NCBI RefSeq assembly: GCF_002979775.1
Contig: NZ_PCPR01000002.1
Location: 310,001 to 374,000, forward strand
From: Arthrobacter sp. MYb23
Lineage (GTDB): Bacteria > Actinomycetota > Actinomycetes > Actinomycetales > Micrococcaceae
Direction: 5' to 3'
DNA: 64,000 bases
Part shown: positions 29,251 to 41,385 of the stretch, piece after piece
Layout of the letters: each line of letters begins with the position of its first letter
How positions within the stretch are numbered: the first letter of the stretch is position 1
Notes under the pieces: generated by a model
Databases searched by the model: none
What the model was told of the DNA's origin: nothing
What the model saw: the letters and a program-made list of their open reading frames with translations, nothing else
Made by a program: the position numbers and the translations under genes

Positions 29251-29277
29251 CATCAAACCGCATCAAAGTTCATCAAA
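29251..29277. promoter_or_regulatory. Three CATCAAA direct repeats at an exact 10-bp period
   Basis: CATCAAA occurs at 29251-29257, 29261-29267 and 29271-29277, so the copies face the same side of the helix. They lie in the divergent region, 20 nt before the LysM gene start. This is a strong candidate array for a regulator that binds cooperatively to direct repeats. Confidence 0.6.
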
Positions 29278-29296
29278 TGAAGCATTGGGGCTTTAA

Positions 29297-30073
29297 ATGG
29301 TAAAAGCATCGCGCAGTGACTACGCCCTTGCAGCGTTTGTTCTTTGTCTGGGACTGTCCCTGGTACTTGTGGGCAATTCGCTCCTTGCGCAGTGGCAGGC
29401 TGCAGAACGACACCGTCAGCACTTCACCTTCGAACATCTGCTCGGTTTTTTCGCCAGCGCCCTAGGACTCTCGGTGGTGAGCTGGTGGGCTCTGACCTTC
29501 CTCATCGCCTTCCTGGCGTCGTTGTTGCATCGGGTCGGACACAGGAAAAGTGCTGATCTTCTGTCAAAGTTCAGCCCCGCCTTTATGTTGCGGCTCGCGG
29601 TTGCTGTCATGAGCTTGAATATCATGGGGGCGGGGGTCGCCCAAGCAGATACCGCACCACCGGAACCAGGCTGGCATAGCACCTCCCCTCACACTGTTGC
29701 GCCCGTCCAAGCGGCGTGGAAGCCCACTTCTTTGGATCGTGCGAGTTCTGTCCCGCCATCTGCTCCGGACGTCCACGCATCAGAGCTCCGGCCGAATGAT
29801 CCGCGCTGGCAACCCAAGGCCCCCATGATTGATCCGGGGCTCCTTAGCCGCCAGACCACACGTTCAAGCACCCCACCTGGAGAAGCAGCCGTGGTGGTCA
29901 AGGATGGCGACTCGCTCTGGTCCATTGCGGCCTCCAGACTGGGACCCTTTGCAACAGACGTGGACGTCGCACTGACGTGGCCCAGGTGGTACTCCGCGAA
30001 TAGGACAGTCATCGGAAGTGACCCGGCCGTTCTGCTTCCGGGCCAGGTTCTTCAGCCGCCCGCACCAAGTTAG
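29297..30073 (+). CDS. LysM-domain membrane protein
   Basis: A 258-aa protein with three hydrophobic segments at about 10-32, 50-80 and 88-113, the last ending in a signal-peptide-like GAGVAQA. A Pro/Ser/Thr-rich linker (115-200) leads to a C-terminal LysM domain (VVKDGDSLWSIAASRLGPF ... LLPGQVLQPP), expected to bind peptidoglycan outside the membrane. No catalytic domain is present. The start has little RBS (TTGGGG). The phased repeats just upstream suggest regulation. The next plus-strand gene is an Rv3235-family protein. Confidence 0.82.
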   Translation: MVKASRSDYALAAFVLCLGLSLVLVGNSLLAQWQAAERHRQHFTFEHLLGFFASALGLSVVSWWALTFLIAFLASLLHRVGHRKSADLLSKFSPAFMLRLAVAVMSLNIMGAGVAQADTAPPEPGWHSTSPHTVAPVQAAWKPTSLDRASSVPPSAPDVHASELRPNDPRWQPKAPMIDPGLLSRQTTRSSTPPGEAAVVVKDGDSLWSIAASRLGPFATDVDVALTWPRWYSANRTVIGSDPAVLLPGQVLQPPAPS

Positions 30074-30228
30074 TAATTCAGGGGCCGTCAGCGCCCGTAT
30101 GCTCCAAAACCGTCCGCTCAGGGACGCCTCCACATGTCAAAGCCAATTCCTAGTGTCATCCCAGCAGAAGCCATCGAGTAAAGCGTCCCCACGCTGCAGC
30201 TCATGTAGTGAATGCCAGAGGTATGACC

Positions 30229-30651
30229 ATGACCCTTACAACAACCAGCCGACCAATTAACCGTCGGAGCGCACAACGCACAACGCCTGCGGCAGGCCAG
30301 AGCGGCTCGGACATCGACGTCCGGCTCGTCGCCCGGAGCATCGCGCAGGCAGCTCTTGAAGTTCTGGCGGGTACCCGTCCCGTGCATCAGCTCTCCCGCT
30401 CGTTGGATTCCGAGTGCTACCTTTCCCTCCAGCATCGGGCGGCATTGACGCGAAAGCACGCGGCCAGGAGCCGAGGTACTGCCCAACCGCATCGAAGTCC
30501 CATGGTCCGCTCGGTTCGGGTCTGTTCCATTTCTGAATCCATCTGTGAAGCGAGCATCGTAGTGGCGGAAGAGCAGCGTTGCCGCGCCGTCGCCATGAGG
30601 CTGGAACGGCTGGATGGAGTCTGGCAGGTTACTGAGCTGGAAATTGGATAG
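30229..30651 (+). CDS. Rv3235-family conserved protein
   Basis: A 140-aa basic protein of the actinobacterial Rv3235 family found near secA. The core is VRLVARSIAQAALEVLAGTRPVHQLSRSL, then CYLSLQHRA and the C-terminal CRAVAMRLERLDGVWQVTELEIG. The function is not known. I chose the ATG at 30229 because AGAGG lies 7 nt upstream; in-frame ATGs at 30223 and 30208 are less well placed. It is convergent with secA across a strong terminator. Confidence 0.8.
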   Translation: MTLTTTSRPINRRSAQRTTPAAGQSGSDIDVRLVARSIAQAALEVLAGTRPVHQLSRSLDSECYLSLQHRAALTRKHAARSRGTAQPHRSPMVRSVRVCSISESICEASIVVAEEQRCRAVAMRLERLDGVWQVTELEIG

Positions 30652-30684
30652 ACCCAACAGACCGACCCACTGCGGGTAGACAAA

Positions 30685-30723
30685 AAGGGTGAAGCCTGGA
30701 CGTTCAGTCCGGACTTCACCCTT
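30685..30723. terminator. Bidirectional terminator between the Rv3235-family gene and secA
   Basis: Arms AAGGGTGAAGCCTGGAC (30685-30701) and GTCCGGACTTCACCCTT (30707-30723) pair over 17 positions with one mismatch and one G-U, around a GTTCA loop. An A-run precedes and CTT follows. Confidence 0.88.
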
Positions 30724-30747
30724 CTTGGCGACCGTTACGGGAGCGGG

Positions 30748-33489
<2,742 letters not shown>

Positions 33490-33531
33490 GTGAAATTGCT
33501 CCCAGTCTCATGCTGCCGAATTCTGGCTGTT

Positions 33532-34821
33532 TCAGTCTACGGGAGAGACCATCGCCACGTTGCCGGGTTCACCTCTGAGCGGACTGTCCGGCCGGAGGAG
33601 TTCTCCCGGGGCAACGCCATCGTTAGCCACGGCCGCGGACAACGCTTCGGCCAGGTCCCCCACCGGCCAGACAACCACGTCCTGCAGGCCGAGCCACGCA
33701 GCCATGAGCCTGAGTTCCGCGGCAAGTTCGACGGCGGTGTCCGCCGGTGCGTTCATCTCGCCAAATGCGGAACGCACCAGAAGCTGACGGGACGCCCGGT
33801 CCGCTTTCAAATCCACTCGGGCAACGATGGCTTCCCTGAGCAGGAACGGCAGGACGTAATAGCCGAAACGCCTCTTGGCGGCGGGAGTATAGATCTCAAT
33901 CCTGTAGTGGAAGCCGAACAACTCCTCCAGTCTCCGCCTTTCGAAAACCAGGGAATCGAATGGACTCAGCAGCGCCCTGCCCACCGCCTTTCTCGGCAAC
34001 TTGGCATCGACGTGTTGAAAAGTTTCCCGGTCCCATCCGCGAACCACAACACGTTGGAGGCGGCCTGCGCGGACCAAGCGTTGTACTGAGTCTGCACCCG
34101 CTTTCAGCGGTGTCCGGAAGTAGTCGGAGAAGCACCTTACCGTGCCAATGCCGTGGGCTTGCGCGGCTGCATCCATCAGACGGTCAAGGGATGCTTCAGC
34201 ATCGGCGTCGAACGGCTTGGCGTCTGCCACGACCCGTGATGTGAGGGTGTATTTTCGCTCGAACTGCGACGTCCTCGATGCAGCAGAAACTCGGCCTTGC
34301 TCGAAGAGGTGCTCCAGTACCCGCTTGACAATGTTCCAGTTCCAGCCCCAATTGTCCCGGTCCGGGTCTTCGTCATGGCCGAGTTCTGCAGTCAGCTCCG
34401 ATGCTGTCATGGGAGGTCCTGTTGTCAGCGCCAACAGGATACGGTCTTCCATATCCTGCCGAACGGCTGGATCAAGACGATGTGCACCCACCCACGCCCG
34501 CTTTTGCCAGACGAGCAGGTCCTGGAAGTGCTCCGGGCGGATGAAGCTTGCTTCGTGTGCCCAATACTCCATCATTTTGCGGGGCTTGCGGCCGGCCATC
34601 GCTTGGAGGATGAGCGGATCGTAGCTGCCCAGCCGGGAAAAGAACGGAAGGTAGTGGCTTCGTGCCACAACGTTCACTGAATCGATCTGGACAAGCTGAA
34701 GCCGGGCAAAGGTACGGCCCACCGCCCGTGAAGTTACGGGGCCGGCGGGCCGTACCTTTGCCAATCCTTGAGCTGCCAATGCGATCCGCCGTGCCTGCGA
34801 AAGGCTCAGCGAAACGGTCAT
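33532..34821 (-). CDS. YcaQ-like winged-helix DNA glycosylase family protein (HTH_42)
   Basis: A 429-aa protein of the AlkX/YcaQ family, some members of which unhook interstrand crosslinks or excise alkylated bases. Features include LSLSQARRIALAAQGL at the N-terminus, LQLVQIDSVNVVARSHYLPFFSRLGSYD, the YWAHEASFI motif and C-terminal winged-helix segments (FHYRIEIYTPAAKRRFGYYVLPFLL). The QxD and YWxHxAS patterns match family signatures, so activity is plausible. It sits between secA and hpf, where Mycobacterium has no such gene, and probably shares their transcript. Confidence 0.88.
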   Translation of the reverse strand: MTVSLSLSQARRIALAAQGLAKVRPAGPVTSRAVGRTFARLQLVQIDSVNVVARSHYLPFFSRLGSYDPLILQAMAGRKPRKMMEYWAHEASFIRPEHFQDLLVWQKRAWVGAHRLDPAVRQDMEDRILLALTTGPPMTASELTAELGHDEDPDRDNWGWNWNIVKRVLEHLFEQGRVSAASRTSQFERKYTLTSRVVADAKPFDADAEASLDRLMDAAAQAHGIGTVRCFSDYFRTPLKAGADSVQRLVRAGRLQRVVVRGWDRETFQHVDAKLPRKAVGRALLSPFDSLVFERRRLEELFGFHYRIEIYTPAAKRRFGYYVLPFLLREAIVARVDLKADRASRQLLVRSAFGEMNAPADTAVELAAELRLMAAWLGLQDVVVWPVGDLAEALSAAVANDGVAPGELLRPDSPLRGEPGNVAMVSPVD

Positions 34822-34849
34822 TGAAGTCCCTTCGTACTAAGGCCAGGCG

Positions 34850-35578
34850 TTACTTGGCTGTGGCGGCCTGATCATCGGAGCGGTAAGCGTGGATCTTCTC
34901 CTCCACGGCTTCCTCGCCGGGCTCGCAGGTGGAGTCAAGGGTGATCACGCCATAGGTCCAGCCGCTGCGCCGATACACAACCGACGGTGCGTTGGTTTCC
35001 TTGTCCAGGAACAAGTAAAAGTTGTGTCCGACAAGCTCCATATTGTCCACAGCGTCATCGAGGGTCAGGGATGCTGCGGGGAAAACCTTCCGGCGGATCA
35101 AGACGGGTGAGTCGCCTGCCGGAATGTCGTTCTCAATGTCGTACGGTGACCGCTCGTCAGCCGCTGGCGCGGACTCGCTGTGATTACTTGCCTCGACGTA
35201 AAGCGGCTCACTGGCACTGGCTGGCTCGAGTGTGGCCGTAGCTTCCCGCACAGCCTTGGGCGTGTGGCGGCCGTGGTGTACCTTCTTGCGGTCCTTCGCC
35301 CGACGAAGCCTCTCAAGCAGCTTGTTGTACGCAAGATCGAAGGCCGCAAACTTGTCAGCGGCTGTGGCCTCGGCACGGATAACGGGGCCCCGGCCCAGGA
35401 CGGTTACTTCCACGGTGAGCTCGCCAGGCGTCTGCCTGGGATTGGTTTCCTTGGAAACCTTTGCGTCAACCCGCTGGACCTTATCCCCCAGCGATTCAAT
35501 CTTTGAGATTTTTTCGCCGGCATATTCGCGAAAGCGGTCAGAAACTGTCAGATTTCGTCCGCTGATCATGAACTCCAT
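34850..35578 (-). CDS. hpf: Ribosome hibernation promoting factor, long form
   Basis: A 242-aa long HPF that dimerises 70S ribosomes in stationary phase. The N-terminal domain is MEFMISGRNLTVSDRFREYAGEKI with the basic helix KLLERLRRAKDRKKVHHGR. The C-terminal dimerisation domain has LVGHNFYLFLDKETNAPSVVYRRSGWTYGVITL. The ATG at 35578 follows GGAGGGCACC, a strong ribosome binding site, and removes 11 extra residues. The promoter should lie in the 188-bp region before comF. The location between secA and comF matches Mycobacterium. Confidence 0.95.
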   Translation of the reverse strand: MEFMISGRNLTVSDRFREYAGEKISKIESLGDKVQRVDAKVSKETNPRQTPGELTVEVTVLGRGPVIRAEATAADKFAAFDLAYNKLLERLRRAKDRKKVHHGRHTPKAVREATATLEPASASEPLYVEASNHSESAPAADERSPYDIENDIPAGDSPVLIRRKVFPAASLTLDDAVDNMELVGHNFYLFLDKETNAPSVVYRRSGWTYGVITLDSTCEPGEEAVEEKIHAYRSDDQAATAK

Positions 35579-35732
35579 GGTGCCCTCCAAATAACTCAGG
35601 TGACACGACAACGGCGCTGTTGGGGGCTTGTCTGACGGACAGTCGAGCCCCTTTCCGAGCCGCTATCGACAGGTACATCTATTCTTGGTACCCACAACCG
35701 ACGTTAGTTCATCGCCACCGGTTATTCATCCT

Positions 35733-35741
35733 TTATCCACT
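35733..35741 (+). promoter_or_regulatory. DnaA-box-like 9-mer TTATCCACT (8 of 9)
   Basis: It lies between comF and hpf, in the probable hpf promoter region, and differs from the perfect box at the last base. Listed because a perfect box lies on the other side of comF. Confidence 0.2.
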
Positions 35742-35766
35742 TATTTTTTGATTGAGTCGTCATGAC

Positions 35767-36645
35767 TTAACCGGGGTCGCCCATGCCAGCTGCGAAAGCG
35801 TAGGCTGGTGGCCTCGTGGCTGCCAGCACAACAGCACCGCAGACCAAGCCGCCAGCAGCCGTGACCGCCCTTGCTGCCTCAGCGAGCGTCGCGCCGGTGG
35901 TCAGGACATCGTCAACGAGAATGCATTTCCGGCCTTTCAGCGCTTCGGTTCGTCCGCGCCGTACGCTCATCGATTCCCGGACCCGGCGGGCGCGGTCACC
36001 TCTTCCCAGTCCCTTTTGGCCTCCTCCATGGTCCACACGGGCACGTCCGAAAACCTCGTCAACAAGCCGGGCAGCCATCTCCCGGACAGCGTCCGGGCCT
36101 GCCCTGAATGGCCGCGACGGCCCCGATTTCGAAAGCACGTCAACAATGGGGCATACGGGCAGCATCCGACGCACGCGGATAAAGAAGAGCAGGAGATGTA
36201 CCGGGCTGAATCCTCGCCTGCGGTAAGCCTTGCCGCTGCTTGGAACAGGGACCAGGCAGTAACCGGAGCCGCCACCGATGGCAGTATTCACGGCTTTGCT
36301 GAGGCAGGGAGCCAGGACGTCGGCAAGGCGCCATTGGCCGTAGCGTTTGAAGGAGAGCAGGCACCGGGCCAGTTCATCCCGGTACGGCCCCGCCGCCACT
36401 ACCCCGATCTTCGCCGTCCCATCGACATCAACCAACGCTGGCGATTCCAGTTCGGCCCGGAACGGCTGCCTGCACAGCTGACGTACTCTTCGTGCGCAAC
36501 TGCCGCAAAGCACCGCGTCTTCCTTCTCACAGCAGACGCAGTCGACGGGAATGAGCACTCCCAGCAGATCAACCAGGGTGCCCTGAAGCGCGGTGATGAT
36601 CCGCCCCGTTCTTCGTTGGTCCGGGCCACGACGACGCGCCCCCAT
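35767..36645 (-). CDS. ComF family phosphoribosyltransferase-like protein
   Basis: A protein of about 292 aa with an N-terminal zinc-binding knuckle (VDCVCCEKEDAVLCGSCARRV) and a C-terminal phosphoribosyltransferase domain with the PRPP motif CILVDDVLTTGATLAEA. ComF proteins act in DNA uptake in competent bacteria; the role in actinobacteria is unproven. The start is uncertain: the frame is open to 36798, but the ATG at 36645 places the first Cys at residue 37, as expected for the family. No clear RBS precedes either candidate. It lies between lpqB and hpf as in Mycobacterium. Confidence 0.85.
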   Translation of the reverse strand: MGARRRGPDQRRTGRIITALQGTLVDLLGVLIPVDCVCCEKEDAVLCGSCARRVRQLCRQPFRAELESPALVDVDGTAKIGVVAAGPYRDELARCLLSFKRYGQWRLADVLAPCLSKAVNTAIGGGSGYCLVPVPSSGKAYRRRGFSPVHLLLFFIRVRRMLPVCPIVDVLSKSGPSRPFRAGPDAVREMAARLVDEVFGRARVDHGGGQKGLGRGDRARRVRESMSVRRGRTEALKGRKCILVDDVLTTGATLAEAARAVTAAGGLVCGAVVLAATRPPAYAFAAGMGDPG

Positions 36646-36776
36646 GGATTCGGGAATGTTGAGGTCGGGATCGAAGCGGCTGAGCTGCCGGGTTCCGAAC
36701 CACGGGCCAAGAAAGGAGAAAGTCACTCTGGCAGTCTGAACGGGTAGTGCGCCTGGCAGGGAAAAGTTTCGGGCTA

Positions 36777-36785
36777 TGTGGATAA
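36777..36785 (-). promoter_or_regulatory. Perfect DnaA-box 9-mer TTATCCACA upstream of comF
   Basis: An exact match on the minus strand, between the lpqB terminator and the preferred comF start. It overlaps the long reading frame of comF, so its role depends on which start is real. Confidence 0.3.
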
Positions 36786-36801
36786 AACCAGGAAACAAAA
36801 C

Positions 36802-36820
36802 CCCGGGAGGTCAGCCCGGG
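36802..36820 (-). terminator. Terminator overlapping the end of lpqB
   Basis: Arms CCCGGG (36815-36820 and 36802-36807) enclose a 7-nt loop that contains the lpqB stop codon; GTTTTGTTT follows on the minus strand. It would end the mtrA-mtrB-lpqB transcript before comF. Confidence 0.75.
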
Positions 36821-38529
36821 AAAGCAGGCTCGGTAGGACCTTTCAACTGGAGCTCCCACCCGTTTCCGACTCGTTGGAAGATCCCGGCGGCCGACTGTCC
36901 GAAAATTTGCTCGGCGCCGTTTCCGACGCTGAGGCTGGTGAGTCCATCCCATGGTGCCAGCTGCTGCGGTTCACCCGATGCCAGCGACAGGAGTTCCGGA
37001 ACCACCGTTGAAGTAGCCGAGCCGGACATTACCGCCACTGTGGACCCGTTGACCCAGGCCCCCTGATTGGCGGCACTATTGCTGAGCAGTGTGATGGGCA
37101 GGGTGAGATCCTTTGGAACGCCGTCCGGGTTGCGGACGATGCCCGTAATCTGCACGGCGGACTTACCGTTTGCCTCGGAAATGACCAAGGCCCTGGTTCC
37201 CTCGCGGGAGACCCTGAAATCCTTGATTGTTCGTCCCGTGAGCCAGGCTGGCGTCATGGTGACACTGGGAACCGCGGCCCCAGGAGCTATACCAGTGGGT
37301 TTGTATGCCACAACCTCGGCAGCACCGGTTGCACCGGGACCCGCTGTCCATACCCAATCGTTCGGACTGAACGAGGGACCAGTAAGGGTGCTCCTGGTGG
37401 TCAACTGTCGCGCTGCCTGCCCCGGTTCGATGGAATAGAGGGTGGTTTTGTCGCCATTGAGGAAAGCCGCGGTCTGGGAGACTGGCGATTCAGCGGGCGA
37501 ATGGGGGCCAAGGCCGGCCACCGACTGTATGTCCGGCAGCGGGGTGATCCTGTTGTTTTCGTAACGCACCAAGTCGCCGTTGTTCACGGCGATCTGGCGG
37601 GCAGGAACACTCTTATCCAGCACTGGAGGCAGAACCGTACCGTTGTCTTCAACACGTACCAGGTCCTGATCGGCCCGAAGCTGAACGTTGATGACATCAG
37701 GCTGACTACGGAACGTCAGCGCCAACTGGTTTTGCATCCTCTGCCGGTCCTCAGCCGAAGCGTCGAACAGCTCCTTGGCTGAGAGATCCACCTGGGCTGC
37801 GCCGGAAACAACCGGCACGGATTCCCGGGCGAGCTTCATCCCCGAGGGGAAGGCACTTACCACTGCCCCCCTCAGGTAAGGGGCCGGGCCGGCAAGCAAA
37901 GCGCTGGTCATGGACTTCACGGTGTTCTTCTTGATGAACCATCGGTAGTCCGGCACCGCGTAGGTAAACGTCGGGTCATAGAAGTAGATGGGATTGGCCC
38001 CGTAGATCACCTTGAACGTCTCTTCGGGGATGGCGGTGCCATCGGGCACCTTGGAAATCCGCCATTCACCCTCCACCTGCTCGAGCGTCAGGGGGATGGT
38101 TTCCTTGGTGCCGGGAGGGAACTGTGTTGCAACACCGTCAGCATCCACTGAATATGCGACGTCGAGTTCGTAGAGGTATTCGTTCTCCCCCGCTGCCTTG
38201 ACTACCCGTTGCTCGCGAAACACCAGGGCGCGCTTGTCCGGCTTCCACGTTACGGACTGCGCCTGCGTCAGGAACTGGCGTGCCACGGGGTAGTCATCCT
38301 CATATCCGCTACCTGCCATGTAGAAATCTTCGATCACAGTCTCCGGACTGGAACCGGCACGCGGAGCGGCGGGGAAAAAGACCGGGGCGTTGGGATTGCC
38401 GGCGCCTTCGTCCTTACTCTTGCCTACAGGTCCGGAGCGGGGAATTTGCGCGCAGGAAGCCAACAGGATCATCAGCACGGCAAACAGTGCGACGAATGCC
38501 CTGCTGCGTTGTGACCTCACCGTTCTCAC
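36811..38529 (-). CDS. lpqB: Lipoprotein LpqB (MtrB-associated)
   Basis: A 572-aa lipoprotein with a signal peptide and lipobox LLASC (lipidated Cys near 26). A GerMN-like domain pair covers about 60-330 (for example [35 protein letters not shown]) and a beta-propeller the remainder. In Mycobacterium LpqB binds the MtrB sensor domain and tunes MtrA output. It overlaps the mtrB stop by 4 nt, forming the usual mtrA-mtrB-lpqB operon. It acts on the outer face of the membrane. Confidence 0.96.
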   Translation of the reverse strand: MRTVRSQRSRAFVALFAVLMILLASCAQIPRSGPVGKSKDEGAGNPNAPVFFPAAPRAGSSPETVIEDFYMAGSGYEDDYPVARQFLTQAQSVTWKPDKRALVFREQRVVKAAGENEYLYELDVAYSVDADGVATQFPPGTKETIPLTLEQVEGEWRISKVPDGTAIPEETFKVIYGANPIYFYDPTFTYAVPDYRWFIKKNTVKSMTSALLAGPAPYLRGAVVSAFPSGMKLARESVPVVSGAAQVDLSAKELFDASAEDRQRMQNQLALTFRSQPDVINVQLRADQDLVRVEDNGTVLPPVLDKSVPARQIAVNNGDLVRYENNRITPLPDIQSVAGLGPHSPAESPVSQTAAFLNGDKTTLYSIEPGQAARQLTTRSTLTGPSFSPNDWVWTAGPGATGAAEVVAYKPTGIAPGAAVPSVTMTPAWLTGRTIKDFRVSREGTRALVISEANGKSAVQITGIVRNPDGVPKDLTLPITLLSNSAANQGAWVNGSTVAVMSGSATSTVVPELLSLASGEPQQLAPWDGLTSLSVGNGAEQIFGQSAAGIFQRVGNGWELQLKGPTEPAFPG

Positions 38530-40514
38530 GAGTTCTCCCCTGTTCTTCCCTCGCTGGGAGTGGGCTTCCCCCCGACGGATTGGGGCCGCGGCATAGTGTT
38601 GCCGGATTCCGGGTCCAGTACCAGCATCTGCCGTTCATTTGCTGATCCAGGAAATTCGATGTCCGCGGGTTCCAGCTGGAGCGGAGACTTCACAATAGTG
38701 CCGCCTTGCCGCAGTGGAAGTGTCAACCGGAAGTTGGAACCGGCACCCTTCCGACCCCAGGCTTGGAGCCAACCGTTGTGGAGTTTGGTGTCCTCGGCAG
38801 CGATGGAAAGGCCCAAGCCGCTTCCTCCGGTGGTGCGGGCCCGAGCAGGATCTGCCCGCCAGAAACGGTCAAATACTCTGGCGGCCTCAGTCTGAGTCAT
38901 GCCGATGCCGTGGTCCCTTACCGACACTGCTACAGCATCATGGTTCGCGGCAACGGAAATATGGATCGGCTTTCCCTCGCCGTGTTCCAAGGCGTTGAGC
39001 AACAGGTTACGGAGAATTCGGTCAATCCTGCGGGAGTCCATCTCCACAATGATGCTCTTCTGTCGGGCGTTCAGCCGAACGTCAGACCCATACTCCGCGG
39101 CCACCGGTGCCGCTCCTTCCATAACGTGTGTGATCACTTGGAAGATGTCCTGTGGTTCTGCATCAAGGGTGGCGGCGCCGGCATCAAACCGCGAAATCTC
39201 CAGCAGGTCCGAAAGCAAGGACTGGAATCGCTCAACCTGGTGGTAGAGCAACTCTGCCGACCTCTTGTTCATGGGATCGAAATCTTCCCGCGCATCGAAC
39301 AGGACTTCGGCCGCCATCCGTACCGTAGTCAACGGGGTACGGAGTTCGTGGGAAACATCGGACACAAAGCGTTGTTGCATCTGCGACAGAGTGGCCAACT
39401 GGGTGATTTGTTCCTGGAGGCTTGCGGCCATGTGATTGAAGGACGCGCCCAATCTCGCTACTTCGTCTTCTCCCTTGACCACCATGCGTTCCTGCAATTG
39501 GCCGGCAGCGAGCTTTTCCGACACCACCGCGGCATGGCTTACCGGGCTGACAACGTTGCGGGTCACGTACCACGCAATGGCACCAATCATGATGACAAGT
39601 GCCGCACCGCCCGCCCACAAAACGTTCTGGATCTCGTCCAGAGTCTGTTGAGCCGTGTTGAGGTCGTAGATCAGATACAGCTCGTAGGCCGTTCCGTTGA
39701 AGGTGACCATGTTTCCCACGGCGATGCCTGGCCTGTCCTCGTTTCCCACCGGGAACTGGGTAGAAGCCCAGAACTGTTGCTTCCCGCCGCTTTGCACGGC
39801 CTTCCGCAAGTCGGGGGGAATGACGCGAACCGTCAGTTGGTCCGATGCCCGTGACTCAACCCAGCGGTTACGGGGTTTTGTTTGTTCCGGAGCCGCTTCG
39901 AAGACATATCTACGCTGGATGACCGAACCACGGCCTTCCACGGCCGTCAACGTGTCATAAACCAAGGTGATCACACTTGACTGATCGGTGACCTGCGCGC
40001 CGTCGAACGTGTCCTGGACTTGCTTGACGTTGAAGCGTGACTCGGATTCCGCCTGCGCCAACCGCTCTTGGAAGAGGTTGTTGGCGATCTGGTTGGACAG
40101 GTATGCGCCGACAATCGCGAACGATGTCACTGCAAGCAGCAATGTGGTGAGAACAGTCCGGAACTCCAAGGACCGGCGCCAGCGCCGTAACAATGAACGC
40201 CAAAGCCAGCGGAGTCCTGGCCTGATCTGCCGCACGCCAAGGGACACAAGCCGCGAAACACGCAGGACCAGGATCAGGCCTCGGCGTGTCCAGATGCGTG
40301 TCCGGGACAGGAGCCAGGAAAGACTCCTGGCATCCTTGGCGGGCCGCTCGGGGAGCGATTTCCGCTGCTCAGGGGAAGCTTCCGGGGACTCTGACTGTGC
40401 CGGGGTCAGCTGCTGGCCACCGGCCGGACCGGGATTTCCTGGTCCCGGGTTTCCTCCCTCCGCGCCGGTCTTGCCGACCGGGGACTCAGGAACCTGCTTT
40501 ATATCCGACACCAC
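38526..40514 (-). CDS. mtrB: Sensor histidine kinase MtrB
   Basis: A 662-aa kinase. A Pro/Gly-rich cytosolic N-terminus of about 110 residues precedes helix 1 (about 130-155), an extracellular sensor domain, helix 2 (about 300-322), HAMP, HisKA with the H-box [12 protein letters not shown], and HATPase with [10 protein letters not shown] and [10 protein letters not shown]. It phosphorylates MtrA in control of cell division, wall remodelling and replication genes. The first of two consecutive GTG codons lies 29 nt inside mtrA, so translation is probably coupled. The N-terminal extension is longer than in Mycobacterium and low complexity. Confidence 0.96.
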   Translation of the reverse strand: MVSDIKQVPESPVGKTGAEGGNPGPGNPGPAGGQQLTPAQSESPEASPEQRKSLPERPAKDARSLSWLLSRTRIWTRRGLILVLRVSRLVSLGVRQIRPGLRWLWRSLLRRWRRSLEFRTVLTTLLLAVTSFAIVGAYLSNQIANNLFQERLAQAESESRFNVKQVQDTFDGAQVTDQSSVITLVYDTLTAVEGRGSVIQRRYVFEAAPEQTKPRNRWVESRASDQLTVRVIPPDLRKAVQSGGKQQFWASTQFPVGNEDRPGIAVGNMVTFNGTAYELYLIYDLNTAQQTLDEIQNVLWAGGAALVIMIGAIAWYVTRNVVSPVSHAAVVSEKLAAGQLQERMVVKGEDEVARLGASFNHMAASLQEQITQLATLSQMQQRFVSDVSHELRTPLTTVRMAAEVLFDAREDFDPMNKRSAELLYHQVERFQSLLSDLLEISRFDAGAATLDAEPQDIFQVITHVMEGAAPVAAEYGSDVRLNARQKSIIVEMDSRRIDRILRNLLLNALEHGEGKPIHISVAANHDAVAVSVRDHGIGMTQTEAARVFDRFWRADPARARTTGGSGLGLSIAAEDTKLHNGWLQAWGRKGAGSNFRLTLPLRQGGTIVKSPLQLEPADIEFPGSANERQMLVLDPESGNTMPRPQSVGGKPTPSEGRTGENS

Positions 40515-41160
40515 GCACCGTCAAAACGACCTCGGGCGCTTCGGGATCACGTTCAATCTTGGAACGCAGCCGTTGGACGTGGACGTTGACCAGCCGCGTG
40601 TCAGCGGCGTGGCGGTATCCCCACACCTGCTCGAGCAGTAGTTCGCGGGTGAAGACCTGCCACGGCTTCCGTGCCAAGGCAACCAGGAGATCAAATTCAA
40701 GGGGCGTCAAGGAGATCCGTTCCCCGCCCCGGGTTACCATGTGCCCTGCGACGTCGATAGTGACGTCTGCGATACGCAGGGTTTCAGGGGCCTTCTGGTC
40801 ACCGGGCCGCAACCGCGCACGCACTCGCGCTACCAGCTCAGCGGGCTTGAAAGGCTTGGGCACATAATCATCGGCGCCGGATTCAAGACCACGAACGACA
40901 TCAGACGTGTCAGACTTCGCTGTGAGCATGACGATGGGAACGTCCGATTCGCCGCGGATTTGCCGGCATACCTCGATCCCGTCCGAGCCCGGGAGCATCA
41001 GGTCCAGCAGCACGAGGTCCGGCTTCGAGGAGCGGAAGACCTCCAGAGCCTGGCCGCCGTCTGCGCAGAACACCGGCTCGAAGCCATCATTGCGCAGGAC
41101 GATACCTATCATCTCTGCAAGTGCTTCGTCGTCGTCAACTACCAGAATGCGTGCCTTCAT
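40486..41160 (-). CDS. mtrA: Response regulator MtrA (OmpR family)
   Basis: A 224-aa regulator. The receiver domain opens MKARILVVDDDEALAEM and its phospho-acceptor is the Asp in DLVLLDLMLPG. The OmpR-type winged helix has ERISLTPLEFDLLVALARKPWQVFTRELLLEQVWGY and HVQRLRSKIE. The ATG at 41160 matches the start of known MtrA proteins and has AGGGA 9 nt upstream; the longer frame to 41262 is an upstream artefact. It is the first gene of the mtrAB-lpqB operon. The 225-bp divergent region before it should hold its promoter. Confidence 0.97.
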   Translation of the reverse strand: MKARILVVDDDEALAEMIGIVLRNDGFEPVFCADGGQALEVFRSSKPDLVLLDLMLPGSDGIEVCRQIRGESDVPIVMLTAKSDTSDVVRGLESGADDYVPKPFKPAELVARVRARLRPGDQKAPETLRIADVTIDVAGHMVTRGGERISLTPLEFDLLVALARKPWQVFTRELLLEQVWGYRHAADTRLVNVHVQRLRSKIERDPEAPEVVLTVRGVGYKAGS

Positions 41161-41385
41161 AGTTATATATTCCCTTATCGCCAAGTCTTTGTCCCGTTGG
41201 GCGCGGCGCACGGCATGGCGCCCCGGGAGCACTTCCACCGTACTGCACTCCTCATTCACCACGCCCCGGGATAGCTGTCCGGGCGGCAGGCTATGAGTGA
41301 CGACGGCGGGACTATAGGCTGGGTGCGAAGGTCCGTGTTGGGGGACGTCGGGAGTCGGCGGGCCGGATCTTATGGGGAGGGAATC

